The notes beneath the pieces are model-generated. The model was not told the DNA's origin. It ran no database searches and was given only the letters and a program-made list of their open reading frames with translations. The translations under genes and the position numbers were made by a program. From Polynucleobacter sp. 71A-WALBACH (GTDB lineage: Bacteria; Pseudomonadota; Gammaproteobacteria; Burkholderiales; Burkholderiaceae), in NCBI RefSeq assembly GCF_018882365.1, contig NZ_JACVOP010000001.1, forward strand, positions 1,301,341-1,365,340: a DNA stretch of 64,000 nucleotides. Direction: 5' to 3'. Position 1 is the first letter of the stretch, and each line of letters starts with the position of its first letter. Shown piece after piece: positions 1 to 8,184 of the stretch.

Positions 1-837
1 TACACCATTTATTAATACGGGACTTCCGGCTGATGGGTTGTCTGCTACTTGAGAAAAACTTTCCAACTTACCCGTGGATACTCCGTAATTTTTATTGCCA
101 TTGCCGGAGTAATAAGGGGCCTGAAACATAAAAATTAATTCAGTAGCTGCTGCCATTTCTGGATCGCTGTCTACCGGTCCGCGAACCATTAAGGCCCCAG
201 ACATGAAGCTCGCCACCTGCATGGCTGTTGCACCGTGAAGATGGGGGTGATACCAAAATGGGCCATTAGGATGATTTGACGGAATGTTATATTGGTATTG
301 ACGACTCTCGCCTGGTGCAACGCCCTGTCCGAGGCCATCAACTACGTAATCTCCATAAAGGGAGGAGTTAAACATCCCCGGATAAACATGTAAACCATGC
401 GTATGCATGTTTGTATTGTTTGGGTAGCCCAAATAGCTTGGATTTAAAGGTTTGATGGGTGGGTTTGCGGGTAGCGAGTTGTTTAGCTTGATACGCAGGG
501 TGTCACCGGCATTAACCATTAAAGTCGGTCCAGTAATAACGGCTTGACCACCAGATATTCCGTATGCTCTTAGGGATACGTTTTGGGTGACAGCTGGATT
601 TGCAGTGCCGATAGTGGTGTCAAGATAAGAAACTGATAGCGAGACATCGAGCAAACCATTAACAGACTGAAGGGCCTGAGGTTGTACAAAAGTTTGTATG
701 GGTGCTGTTGTCCCATCACCATTGCTACCACCTCCGCAGGAGGAAAGTAGTGGAGGTAGCGCAAGGCCAGCCGAAAGTGAAATACCAAGTTGCAGAAAAT
801 CACGACGAGTAACAGGTTTATAGTTTGCCGGTTTCAT
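1..837 (-). CDS. Multicopper oxidase, Tat-exported (C-terminal part outside window)
   Basis: The reading frame is open from an ATG at 837 to the left edge, giving the first 279 residues. It starts with a twin-arginine motif (TRRDFLQLG, residues 10-18), a hydrophobic stretch and a lipobox-like LSSC (Cys34), so a folded, Tat-exported, possibly lipid-anchored protein is expected. Two copper-ligand motifs of the laccase/CueO family are visible: HTHG (His145, His147) and HPHLHG (His197, His199, His201). The C-terminal type 1 copper site lies outside the window. AGG sits 7 bases before the ATG. The gene follows the RCC1-repeat gene by 8 bases and is probably cotranscribed with it. The family oxidises metals or phenolics with O2 in the periplasm; the substrate cannot be told from this fragment. 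Confidence 0.9.
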   Translation of the reverse strand, partial: MKPANYKPVTRRDFLQLGISLSAGLALPPLLSSCGGGSNGDGTTAPIQTFVQPQALQSVNGLLDVSLSVSYLDTTIGTANPAVTQNVSLRAYGISGGQAVITGPTLMVNAGDTLRIKLNNSLPANPPIKPLNPSYLGYPNNTNMHTHGLHVYPGMFNSSLYGDYVVDGLGQGVAPGESRQYQYNIPSNHPNGPFWYHPHLHGATAMQVASFMSGALMVRGPVDSDPEMAAATELIFMFQAPYYSGNGNKNYGVSTGKLESFSQVADNPSAGSPVLINGV

Positions 838-845
838 ATCAGACC

Positions 846-1928
846 TTAAGCAATAGAAAGAAATGAATTGGGGCGACTTACTTTTGAGCTAGTGCTACCA
901 ATTTGACCAGAGCTATTGTTGCCCCAACCTAAAAGATCTTTTGATGTGAGGGCTACAACATATGTATGTCCGGCAGAAATCGATTTCACAGCCGCTAAGT
1001 TCTTAATCATGGTTGGCTGGAATCTATCAATGGAATCCCCAAGACCAAGCTGACCAAACCCATTCCAACCCCAGGCATAAATATTCCCTGTATTGGATAA
1101 GGCTAGAGAGAAATGTAAACCTGCAGTGATTCCTGAGATCTTTTCTGGAAGGTCCAGTTTTATAGGTGCTGGTGAGTAGTTGACTGCTTTTGTACCTAGC
1201 TGACCCTTATTATTGCTACCCCAAGCAAATACCTCTCCAGCGGGTGATAGGGCTAATACATGAGTAGCGCCAGCTGCTAGGGCGGCCGGCTTCATAGAGG
1301 TAATCATTTGCACGGGCTTCGATTGAGACTCCAAATTACCTAGGCCCAATTGGCCCGCGCTATTACTTCCCCAAACAAAAATATCACCCTCTTTTGATAG
1401 GGTAAATACAGAGCCTTGACTCATAACAATCGACTTAATGGGAGGCAGGTCCTTGATCACATCTGGTCCGGTATTCAGCTGGGCAGTGGGACGTCCTAAA
1501 ACACCATCTACATTCATGCCCCATGTATGTACACGTCCTTCTAAGTCGACGATTGCAAAGTTGTGCTCACCCGATGCAATCATCTTTGCATCGGGCAGGT
1601 TTGGCAGTAACTCTGGATCTGAGATTGCGACTGATTGGTTATTGCCACCAATGCCTATTGAAGAATTTCCCCAAGATACAACCTTATTATTTTCTGTTAA
1701 ACCCAGATTGATGCCAAATCCAGCTGATACTAGTTTTAGTTTAAAGCTGGCATTGATTTCAATGGGACGATTTAAGGCGAGGGGGGTTGCACAGATATCT
1801 GTTGGACCATCAATAGTTCTTCCACTTCCAATGCCTCCCCATGCCATCATTTTTCCTGAGGAAAGAAGGGCAATGACATGGTCACGGCCGCAGCCGACCT
1901 GTAAGACTTGATATGGCGCATTACGCAT
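846..1928 (-). CDS. Seven-repeat RCC1-like beta-propeller protein
   Basis: 360 residues made almost entirely of RCC1 (regulator of chromosome condensation) repeats of about 50 residues. Seven can be counted by the recurring pattern of a small-residue/Gly turn, an alternating hydrophobic strand, G-x-[VI], then WG (for example MMAWGG, VVSWGN, VHTWGM, IFVWGS, VFAWGS, IYAWGW, LLGWGN). This matches the seven blades of a closed propeller. No signal peptide or membrane helix is visible at the chosen ATG, and the first repeat starts within about 10 residues, so an upstream export signal has been lost or the protein is cytoplasmic. AGGGT lies about 9 bases before the ATG, and a -10-like TATAGT (1947-1942) lies further upstream. 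In bacteria such proteins have no settled role. Tight linkage to the multicopper oxidase suggests a shared function, which is inference. Confidence 0.85.
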   Translation of the reverse strand: MRNAPYQVLQVGCGRDHVIALLSSGKMMAWGGIGSGRTIDGPTDICATPLALNRPIEINASFKLKLVSAGFGINLGLTENNKVVSWGNSSIGIGGNNQSVAISDPELLPNLPDAKMIASGEHNFAIVDLEGRVHTWGMNVDGVLGRPTAQLNTGPDVIKDLPPIKSIVMSQGSVFTLSKEGDIFVWGSNSAGQLGLGNLESQSKPVQMITSMKPAALAAGATHVLALSPAGEVFAWGSNNKGQLGTKAVNYSPAPIKLDLPEKISGITAGLHFSLALSNTGNIYAWGWNGFGQLGLGDSIDRFQPTMIKNLAAVKSISAGHTYVVALTSKDLLGWGNNSSGQIGSTSSKVSRPNSFLSIA

Positions 1929-2020
1929 TAATATGACCCTGACTATATTGTTCCTGAAGAATAGCTGGGTATTTCATTTAATGCAATTTGTAACCAGATG
2001 TGACGCATTTCTACTAAATA

Positions 2021-2052
2021 AAAAACCCCAGCAATTACCTGCTGGGGTTTTG
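2021..2052 (-). terminator. Rho-independent terminator of the 2092-2673 gene
   Basis: An inverted repeat AACCCCAGCA / TGCTGGGGTT with a short loop. On the minus strand it is followed by a T-rich run. It lies just past the stop codon of the minus-strand gene at 2092 and before the RCC1 gene. Confidence 0.8.
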
Positions 2053-2091
2053 TCTTTCTAGTGGCTAGAAAAGAACTACTACATTCCTACG

Positions 2092-2673
2092 TTACTTCTT
2101 AGCAGCTGGTGCGCTTACTACGGCAGCAATCGCTTCTGTGTAAACCACTTTAACTTGGTCATTTACAGCAATGTCTTTCATCAAGTCAGGATTCTGAACT
2201 TTAACTTTGAAGATGTTGCCTTGTGGGCCCTTTAAAGACACGATATTTTTTGCTGCATCAATTGCTTCAACATTGGCAGTTGCCGTGATGGTGTTGGTAG
2301 TGATCATGCCTGGCTTATCGCCTTGTGGGGCAGTAGCAGTGCTAGTTGTAACTTGCTCACTAGTCGCGCCTGGGTTTTTCACTTTAACCAATTCAATCGC
2401 TACAGCGAGTTCGTAGACCACATCAAAACGGTCACCCACTTTAATTTCAGCAAAGTTCTTTACTTCAGGACCGGCAACGATAGAGGTTTCGCCATCTTTG
2501 TTTTTAAGAGTGACAGTGCGAGTTGCAGCATCAATCTTGATCACTTCACCGTCATAAATAAGAGCGGCTTCTTGAGCAGCTACGCCAGCGATAGGTGCCT
2601 TTGGTTTGGTAAGTACGAGGTAAGCGCCAATTGCAATAGCAACAATGACGATGGCAATAATAATTTTTTTCAT
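2092..2673 (-). CDS. Membrane-anchored periplasmic protein with two internal repeats, function unknown
   Basis: 193 residues from the ATG at 2673; an ATG 30 bases further upstream is in frame but would put charged residues ahead of the membrane segment. The protein starts MKKIIIAIVIVAIAIGAYLV, a single N-terminal membrane helix or uncleaved signal, so the rest should face the periplasm. The body seems to contain two related beta-rich units. Each starts with a D-A-x-x-x-x-V-x-L-K-x-x-x-G strand pair and ends with a D-x-[FV]-x-V-V-Y strand followed by an alanine/valine-rich stretch. They are joined by a Thr/Ala/Gly-rich linker near residues 105-125. I do not recognise the family. It is transcribed alone, divergent from the SHP cytochrome operon, and ends at a clear terminator. 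Confidence 0.75.
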   Translation of the reverse strand: MKKIIIAIVIVAIAIGAYLVLTKPKAPIAGVAAQEAALIYDGEVIKIDAATRTVTLKNKDGETSIVAGPEVKNFAEIKVGDRFDVVYELAVAIELVKVKNPGATSEQVTTSTATAPQGDKPGMITTNTITATANVEAIDAAKNIVSLKGPQGNIFKVKVQNPDLMKDIAVNDQVKVVYTEAIAAVVSAPAAKK

Positions 2674-2719
2674 AATAATTTGATCCTTAAGATATTGAGT
2701 CACATCACCTTTAAGCGGT

Positions 2720-2756
2720 AATGCAGTAATTGATAAATGCAGTTTTCGGCATTTAT
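2720..2756. promoter_or_regulatory. Dyad and direct repeats in a divergent promoter region
   Basis: ATAAATGC (2733-2740) and GCATTTAT (2749-2756) form a perfect 8-base inverted repeat around an 8-base spacer. AATGCAG also occurs as a direct repeat at 2720-2726 and 2736-2742. The region lies between the divergent repeat-protein gene (start 2673) and the SHP cytochrome gene (start 2908), where an operator would be expected. No regulator can be named. Confidence 0.35.
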
Positions 2757-2907
2757 TGAGATTGTATTACTCATGTGAATTATCAGAACCATTTTTTCAT
2801 CTAGATTTATTGATTTAACTCAAAATACCCGACTATTTTGCTTATTTACCCAAATAATCTGTCACATCCATGGCGCATACTAAGCATACAGACTAATAGG
2901 AATATAT

Positions 2908-3291
2908 ATGTTTTTGAAGTCATTTTTGGGGTCCGCCTTAATAGGCTTAACACTTTCTGCTGGTGCGGCGACACCATCCGATTTGCTAAAGTCTTATGAA
3001 GCTCAGTCTGGCAAAGCCTCTCCTGCCAGGGGAGAGCAATTTTTCAACACCAAGCATGGCAAGGAATGGAGTTGCGCATCCTGCCATGAAAATCCCCCCA
3101 ATCACGACACCAAACATATTGTTACTGGTAAGGTGATTAAACCCTTGGCCCCAAGTGCTAATCCTGCACGCTTCACCGATGAAGCTAAGACTGAGAAGTG
3201 GTTTAAGCGAAATTGCAACGATGTACTCGGTCGAGAATGCACTGCACAAGAAAAGGCTGATGTGCTTTCCTGGTTAATGACGGTTAAATAA
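2908..3291 (+). CDS. SHP-type monohaem cytochrome c (DUF1924 family)
   Basis: 127 residues with a cleavable signal peptide ending near AGAA (about residue 21), so the protein is periplasmic. The haem-binding motif is CASCH (Cys56, Cys59, His60). The C-terminal part holds RNCND...GREC with two further cysteines (Cys103, Cys111). In the sphaeroides haem protein (SHP) family an Asn next to such a disulfide is the sixth haem ligand, so Asn102 is the probable counterpart here (inference). SHP proteins are known to bind O2 and other small ligands transiently and to take electrons from a dihaem cytochrome c. AGGA precedes the ATG. It is the first gene of a three-gene cluster, 6 bases before the dihaem cytochrome. 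Confidence 0.88.
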   Translation: MFLKSFLGSALIGLTLSAGAATPSDLLKSYEAQSGKASPARGEQFFNTKHGKEWSCASCHENPPNHDTKHIVTGKVIKPLAPSANPARFTDEAKTEKWFKRNCNDVLGRECTAQEKADVLSWLMTVK

Positions 3292-3297
3292 GTCCCT

Positions 3298-3765
3298 ATG
3301 AAAATCAAATATACGCATTACATTGCCATCTACCTCTTACTCTTAGCTTCTTCTGCCTTTGCAGCGAAGATGCCAATGCCTGCTGATGCACCAGCTTCGT
3401 ATGAGGCAGAGTGTGCAAGTTGTCACATGGCCTATCCACCTGGCTTATTAAGTGAGCAGAGTTGGAAAAACGTCATGTCTAGCTTGTCAAAACACTTTGG
3501 TACAGATGCCAGCGTGGATCAAAAAACACAGGCTGAGCTTACTGCTTGGTTAGTAAAGAATGCGACTACTCGTCAGAAATACAAGGAGACTGCCCCAGAT
3601 AATCGAATTACTAAAACTGCGTGGTTTATTCGTAAGCATGATGAGATTAGGCCTGAGGTTTGGAAGAGGGCGGGCATAAAAAGCCCGGCAAACTGTGGTG
3701 CTTGTCATATCGATGCCGCTAATGGCATCTTCAGTGAAAACAATATAAAGATTCCTACAAAATGA
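3298..3765 (+). CDS. Dihaem cytochrome c (DHC family), partner of SHP
   Basis: 155 residues with a signal peptide cut near AFA-AK (about residue 22). There are two c-type haem motifs, CASCH (Cys39-His43) and CGACH (Cys133-His137), at the two ends of the mature protein as in the DHC family. In Rhodobacter and Shewanella such proteins pass electrons from a membrane cytochrome b to SHP. The same three genes are in the same order here. Its end overlaps the cytochrome b start by 4 bases (ATGA), which indicates translational coupling. Confidence 0.88.
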   Translation: MKIKYTHYIAIYLLLLASSAFAAKMPMPADAPASYEAECASCHMAYPPGLLSEQSWKNVMSSLSKHFGTDASVDQKTQAELTAWLVKNATTRQKYKETAPDNRITKTAWFIRKHDEIRPEVWKRAGIKSPANCGACHIDAANGIFSENNIKIPTK

Positions 3766-4436
3766 ACAATCAAGCAACTGACTTAATTGGCACTACTGGC
3801 AAAACGCGGGAAATGATTTTGGTATGGGATATGCCAGTGCGAGTGTTTCACTGGCTACTAGTGATTTGTTTCGCAGGTGCCTGGCTTACTTCTGAGAGTG
3901 AGCGACTAGCCATGATTCACTATGCGTTTGGCTATACCGCCTGTCTGCTGGTATTGATCCGCTTGGTGTGGGGTCTAGTTGGAACAAGATATGCTCGATT
4001 TACCCAGTTTCTGAAAAGCCCGCGGGCCGTATTGGGGCACTTTCTGGCCATGCTTCGTGGCCATCCGCATCATGATGTTGGGCATAACCCCGCTGGTGGC
4101 TTGGTGATGTTTGCTCTCATGCTGTTGATATTGCTTATTGGCTTCACAGGCTACCTAACGGTCAAAGAGTTCCTGGGGGGTTTTGTATCCGAGATTCATG
4201 AGGCAGTCGCTAGCATAGCGCTCGCAATAGTTGTAGTTCACATCATCGCGGCGATTGGGGTGAGCGTGATTGAAAAGCAAAATCTGGTGAGATCGATGGT
4301 GACCGGTAAGAAAAAAGGCTTCCCAGAGCAGGGCATTCGGTATCCGCAATATCTGATTGGCTCCATGATATTAATGGGGGCACTGTATTTCTTCTACTTA
4401 GTTGTTGGCGGATCCTTGCCTGGATTAACTCAGTAG
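3762..4436 (+). CDS. Membrane cytochrome b (cytochrome b561 / hydrogenase cyt b type)
   Basis: 224 residues with four or five hydrophobic helices. Candidate haem-ligand histidines are in VFHWLL (near residue 28), in the next helix (MIHYAF), in SEIHEAV and in VVHIIA. The WDMPVRVFHW start is typical of this family. In the SHP system it is the quinol-side donor that reduces the dihaem cytochrome c. The C-terminus has one further helix after a basic cytoplasmic loop (KKKGFP). It overlaps the upstream gene by 4 bases and ends 49 bases before the histidine kinase. Confidence 0.87.
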   Translation: MNNQATDLIGTTGKTREMILVWDMPVRVFHWLLVICFAGAWLTSESERLAMIHYAFGYTACLLVLIRLVWGLVGTRYARFTQFLKSPRAVLGHFLAMLRGHPHHDVGHNPAGGLVMFALMLLILLIGFTGYLTVKEFLGGFVSEIHEAVASIALAIVVVHIIAAIGVSVIEKQNLVRSMVTGKKKGFPEQGIRYPQYLIGSMILMGALYFFYLVVGGSLPGLTQ

Positions 4437-4450
4437 AGATCAGGCACCTA

Positions 4451-4478
4451 TTGGTTAAAGGTCTACTCCCTGTACGAT
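4451..4478 (+). promoter_or_regulatory. Candidate promoter of the histidine kinase gene
   Basis: TTGGTT (4451-4456), a 16-base spacer and TACGAT (4473-4478). The -10 ends 7 bases before the ATG at 4486, so transcription would begin at or next to the start codon. There is no Shine-Dalgarno sequence in the gap. A leaderless mRNA is inferred. Confidence 0.45.
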
Positions 4479-4485
4479 AGAGTGT

Positions 4486-5928
4486 ATGAAGCTTTTGATC
4501 GCCCTGTATTTCTACATACTTGCCACTATTCAACTTGGCTTATTGTTAGGCGTCTACCATTACTATCGCTCCCAAAACGCAGTTAAGCCAAGCTCATATT
4601 GGTTAGGCTCGTTGGTGATCAGTATTTTGGCTTTAACCACGTTCGGAACAGGAATTGTCACGATTGAGGATGTAGCAAGGCCAGAATTCAATTTCACCGT
4701 ATCGAATACATTGTTTTATATAGCGGCTACCCTGCAATTTTTATTTTGCAGGTCACTCGTTAAGCCAATTAGCAATCCTATTAAGTACGCCTTCATAGCA
4801 TCGGTATTTATTTTCATACCTGCTTTTGAATGGATGCGTATATATGGCACATTTGAAGGCCGTACTGCTTTCATGTGCATTATTGCTAGCATATTTTTTA
4901 TCTGGCAAATTATTGAGCTTAAAGAAAAAAGAAGATCGGCGCCCTCGCAGCAGCTAATTTATTTACAGTACGCCACTACAGCTGAATTATTTTTCGCACT
5001 AAGTCGCATATTTGTTTTGCTTGCATCGGGATTAACCATTCGCCAGGTGGAGCAAATTCCTCAATTGCTGATTCTTCTTACCGTAACTCAGCTGGTGATG
5101 AATACGCTTTCATACATCGCGTTGGGCGGATACTGGTCTGAGAAGATCGCCTTTGCGAATGTAAGAACTGAGAGTGAAAACCAAGAAATTAAATCTTTGT
5201 TGGTAGAGCGCGAACGTTTAATCTCTAACTTACTTAAGGCTAACAAAACCGCAGCAACAGGCGCCTTATCGGCTTCCATTGCTCATGAACTAAATCAGCC
5301 TTTAGGCGCATCTCAGCTCAATATCCAGTTTTTGCAAAAGAAATTATCAGATGGAAATTTAACTGCCGAGCAAAACCAGGAAGTACTCACTGCATTACTT
5401 GCCGACAATCAACGCGCCGCAAATATTATCAAATCGTTGAGATCCATTTTTTCTGATGAAAAGACTGGGGTTGAGGAGGTCGATGTAAAAGATCTTATTC
5501 AATCCGTTTTGCAGATTGCGCATTCTCAAGTCCATGCTAAAAATATTCAAATTGTGTTGCGTTTAACTTCAACCGTTTTAATTAAAGTCAGTCGCAGTGA
5601 AGTGCAACAAGTAATTTTAAATTTAATGAACAATGCAATTGAGGCTTTATCCGAATCCGATAGGCCCAATAAAACGCTCATCATGGAAACCCGAGATGTA
5701 GATGACGGCATAGAGCTGATTTTTTCAGATAATGGCAATGGCGTCGATCCCGAAGTTCAGCCCCATTTATTTGAGTTGTTTAATGGCTCAATTAAAAAAA
5801 CTGGCATGGGTTTAGGTTTATGGCTTTGTCAGCATATTGTGACGCGCCATAGTGGGCATATTCATTACGAAGATGTGCCGGATGGTGGGGCTCGTTTTAC
5901 TGTTTTCCTGCCCCTTGCTCAGGACTAA
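4486..5928 (+). CDS. Membrane sensor histidine kinase
   Basis: 480 residues. The N-terminal half (about 1-220) has roughly seven hydrophobic helices with no large periplasmic domain, resembling 7TM-type or intramembrane sensors. A short coiled coil (about 222-255) follows, then a HisKA region with SIAHELNQPLG, in which His267 is the phosphorylation site. The ATPase domain has an N box (LNLMNNAIEAL), a G1 box (DNGNGVDP), a G2 box (GMGLGLWLCQ) and ends at FTVFLPL. The kinase appears complete. No response regulator lies on either side, so its partner must be elsewhere. It follows the SHP cytochrome genes, and kinases are known near SHP operons, so it may sense redox, O2/NO or quinone state and control them (inference). 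Confidence 0.88.
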   Translation: MKLLIALYFYILATIQLGLLLGVYHYYRSQNAVKPSSYWLGSLVISILALTTFGTGIVTIEDVARPEFNFTVSNTLFYIAATLQFLFCRSLVKPISNPIKYAFIASVFIFIPAFEWMRIYGTFEGRTAFMCIIASIFFIWQIIELKEKRRSAPSQQLIYLQYATTAELFFALSRIFVLLASGLTIRQVEQIPQLLILLTVTQLVMNTLSYIALGGYWSEKIAFANVRTESENQEIKSLLVERERLISNLLKANKTAATGALSASIAHELNQPLGASQLNIQFLQKKLSDGNLTAEQNQEVLTALLADNQRAANIIKSLRSIFSDEKTGVEEVDVKDLIQSVLQIAHSQVHAKNIQIVLRLTSTVLIKVSRSEVQQVILNLMNNAIEALSESDRPNKTLIMETRDVDDGIELIFSDNGNGVDPEVQPHLFELFNGSIKKTGMGLGLWLCQHIVTRHSGHIHYEDVPDGGARFTVFLPLAQD

Positions 5929-6018
5929 TTTATTAGCCCTAAGGCTAATTGCCACCAGCAAAGGCTCTCTTTAAATTAAGCAAATCTGCCATTTTTTTGC
6001 TTTTAAGCTAGGAAACCC

Positions 6019-8121
6019 ATGAAAACTCAACTTACTTATATTGCAATTGCGATTACCCTAATTTCTGCTAATTCTGTATTTGCCGCTGGCGGGGGTGGGG
6101 TGGTAGTGGATCCAGGCGCCATGCAGGGTAAGCATTTTGATCCCAAGGGTAAGGCGCCATCAACCTTTACTGTTGACCTCCAAAATGGCTTGCGTAAAAC
6201 CTTGCCATTCGAGGATAAGCGTGACTTTGAAGAGTCTAAGAAAGGTTTTATTGCGGCACCTGCTTACAAGACCATCATGGCTGACGCTGGTAACGTGGCT
6301 TGGGATATGGGTAGCTATGAGTTTTTACTTCAGGGCAAAGATTTTGATAGCGTGCATCCTTCCTTACAGCGTCAAGCCATCCTCAATATGGGTTATGGCT
6401 TATATGAAGTGGTTCCAGGAAAAATCTATCAGGTTCGCGGCTTTGACCTAGCCAACATTAGCTTTATTAAAACCGACACTGGCTGGATCGTTTTTGACCC
6501 ATTAACTGCTAAAGAAACTGCACGTGCAGCACTTGAATTGGTAAATGAAAAATTAGGCAAACGCCCCGTTGTTGCGGTAGTGTATTCGCACTCTCATGGC
6601 GATCACTTTGGTGGGGTGCGCGGAGTTGTGGATGAGGCTGATGTGAAAAGTGGCAAGGTAAAAGTAATTGCACCCGCTGGCTTTATGGATCACGCGGTAG
6701 CTGAGAATGTCTATGCCGGTAATGCCATGACTCGCCGAATGTATTTTCAGTATGGCGTTTTATTACCCCGTAGCCCGTTCGGTCACGTTGACCAATCGAT
6801 TGGTAAAAATACCGCAGCAGGCAATCTGGGTCTGATCGAGCCTAATGTCTACATCAATCAGCCGTTCGAAAAGATGACAGTAGATGGCGTTGAGATGGAG
6901 TTTCAAAATACGCCAGGCACTGAAGCGCCAGCTGAGATGAATACGTATTTCCCGCAGTTCAAGGCATTCTGGGCTGCTGAGAATATTACCGGAACTATTC
7001 ATAATATTTACACCTTGCGCGGCGCACTAGTGCGTGATGCTTTGGCATGGTCCAAGAACATTAATAACTCTTTATACCGTTACGGCAATGAAGCGCAAGT
7101 GATGTTTGCCTCACACTCATGGCCACGTTGGGGTAATGAGCGTATTCAGGAAGTGATGCGTACGCAGCGTGATAGCTATGCGCACTTGAATAACGAAGTA
7201 CTGCATTTGGCTAACAACGGTGTGACCATTAATGAAGTGCATAACGTCTACAAGCAACCAGAGAGTTTGAAGTCTCAATGGGCTGCGCATAGTTACCATG
7301 GCTCCGAAGAGCACAATAGCCGCGCTGTCATTAATCGCTATTTAGGTTACTGGGATGCAAATCCGGCAACATTGATTCCTTTGTCGCCAAAAGACTCTGC
7401 GCCACTCTATGTCGAGATGATGGGTGGTTCCGCAAAAATTATGGCCAAAGGTAAGCAGCTATACAACCAGGGCAAGTACCGCGAAGCCATGGAGATTATG
7501 AATAAATTGGTTTACGCAGAACCTAACAATACTGCCGCTAAAGATTTGCTTGCTGATATTTTTGAGCAAATTGGCTACCAAAAGGAAAGCCCTAGTGTGC
7601 GCAATAGTTTCTTGGGAGCTGCTTACGAGTTACGGCATGGCATGCCATCTGGTGCATCACCCAAGTCTAATGGCCCAGACATGATTAAAGCCATGACGAC
7701 TGAGCTTTGGCTAAATTCTTTGGCTATCAGTATGGATAGTAAAAAAGCCGCTGGTATGAAGTTTGTCATCAATCTTGATACCCCAGACAATGGTGAGAAG
7801 TTTGTAGTTGAAATGAGTAACTCTGCTTTGACCAACATCAAAGGACAGCAGGCCAAGAATCCAACACTAACCATTGTGATTAATCGCAGTGATTTGGAAA
7901 AAGTGATGGGTGGTCAAACTACTTTTGACAAGCTGCAAGCTGAAGGTAAGGTGAAGTTTGAGGGTGATCGCAAGGCATTCGAGCAATTACGTAGCACTCT
8001 AACTACCTTTACTCCAGACTTTGAATTAATGCCTGGTACCAAGGCTAAAAAGGCAGCCCCTGTTAAGCCCAATAAAGACCCATTTGAGGCGCAGGAGATG
8101 GCTATTACTGCTGGTGAGTAA
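6019..8121 (+). CDS. Alkylsulfatase-like metallo-beta-lactamase fold hydrolase (SdsA1/BDS1 type)
   Basis: 700 residues. The signal peptide ends near VFA-AG (about residue 23), so it is periplasmic. A metallo-beta-lactamase domain carries HSHGDHFGG (His191, His193, Asp195, His196), the binuclear zinc motif. It is followed by the helical dimerisation region (TPR-like, QGKYREAMEIMNKL near residue 490) and a C-terminal SCP2-like lipid-binding domain (about 550-680). This order and length match linear primary-alkyl sulfatases, which release sulfate from alkyl sulfates such as SDS and allow sulfur and carbon use. AGGAAA precedes the ATG. It stands alone and ends at a strong terminator. The exact ester substrate is not established by sequence. 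Confidence 0.85.
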   Translation: MKTQLTYIAIAITLISANSVFAAGGGGVVVDPGAMQGKHFDPKGKAPSTFTVDLQNGLRKTLPFEDKRDFEESKKGFIAAPAYKTIMADAGNVAWDMGSYEFLLQGKDFDSVHPSLQRQAILNMGYGLYEVVPGKIYQVRGFDLANISFIKTDTGWIVFDPLTAKETARAALELVNEKLGKRPVVAVVYSHSHGDHFGGVRGVVDEADVKSGKVKVIAPAGFMDHAVAENVYAGNAMTRRMYFQYGVLLPRSPFGHVDQSIGKNTAAGNLGLIEPNVYINQPFEKMTVDGVEMEFQNTPGTEAPAEMNTYFPQFKAFWAAENITGTIHNIYTLRGALVRDALAWSKNINNSLYRYGNEAQVMFASHSWPRWGNERIQEVMRTQRDSYAHLNNEVLHLANNGVTINEVHNVYKQPESLKSQWAAHSYHGSEEHNSRAVINRYLGYWDANPATLIPLSPKDSAPLYVEMMGGSAKIMAKGKQLYNQGKYREAMEIMNKLVYAEPNNTAAKDLLADIFEQIGYQKESPSVRNSFLGAAYELRHGMPSGASPKSNGPDMIKAMTTELWLNSLAISMDSKKAAGMKFVINLDTPDNGEKFVVEMSNSALTNIKGQQAKNPTLTIVINRSDLEKVMGGQTTFDKLQAEGKVKFEGDRKAFEQLRSTLTTFTPDFELMPGTKAKKAAPVKPNKDPFEAQEMAITAGE

Positions 8122-8140
8122 AGGCAATCCGCATCAAATT

Positions 8141-8168
8141 AAAGGGACTCCTCGGAGTCCCTTTTTTT
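8141..8168 (+). terminator. Rho-independent terminator after the alkylsulfatase-like gene
   Basis: AAAGGGACTCC / GGAGTCCCTTT, an 11-base perfect stem with a 2-base centre, runs into seven T's. It lies between the convergent sulfatase and CoA-transferase genes. Confidence 0.88.
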
Positions 8169-8184
8169 CTTTATCAATTCTTGC

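Noticed and set aside
846-1928. Eukaryotic contamination because of RCC1 repeats.
   Set aside because: The gene has no introns, a bacterial ribosome site, and lies between clearly bacterial genes.
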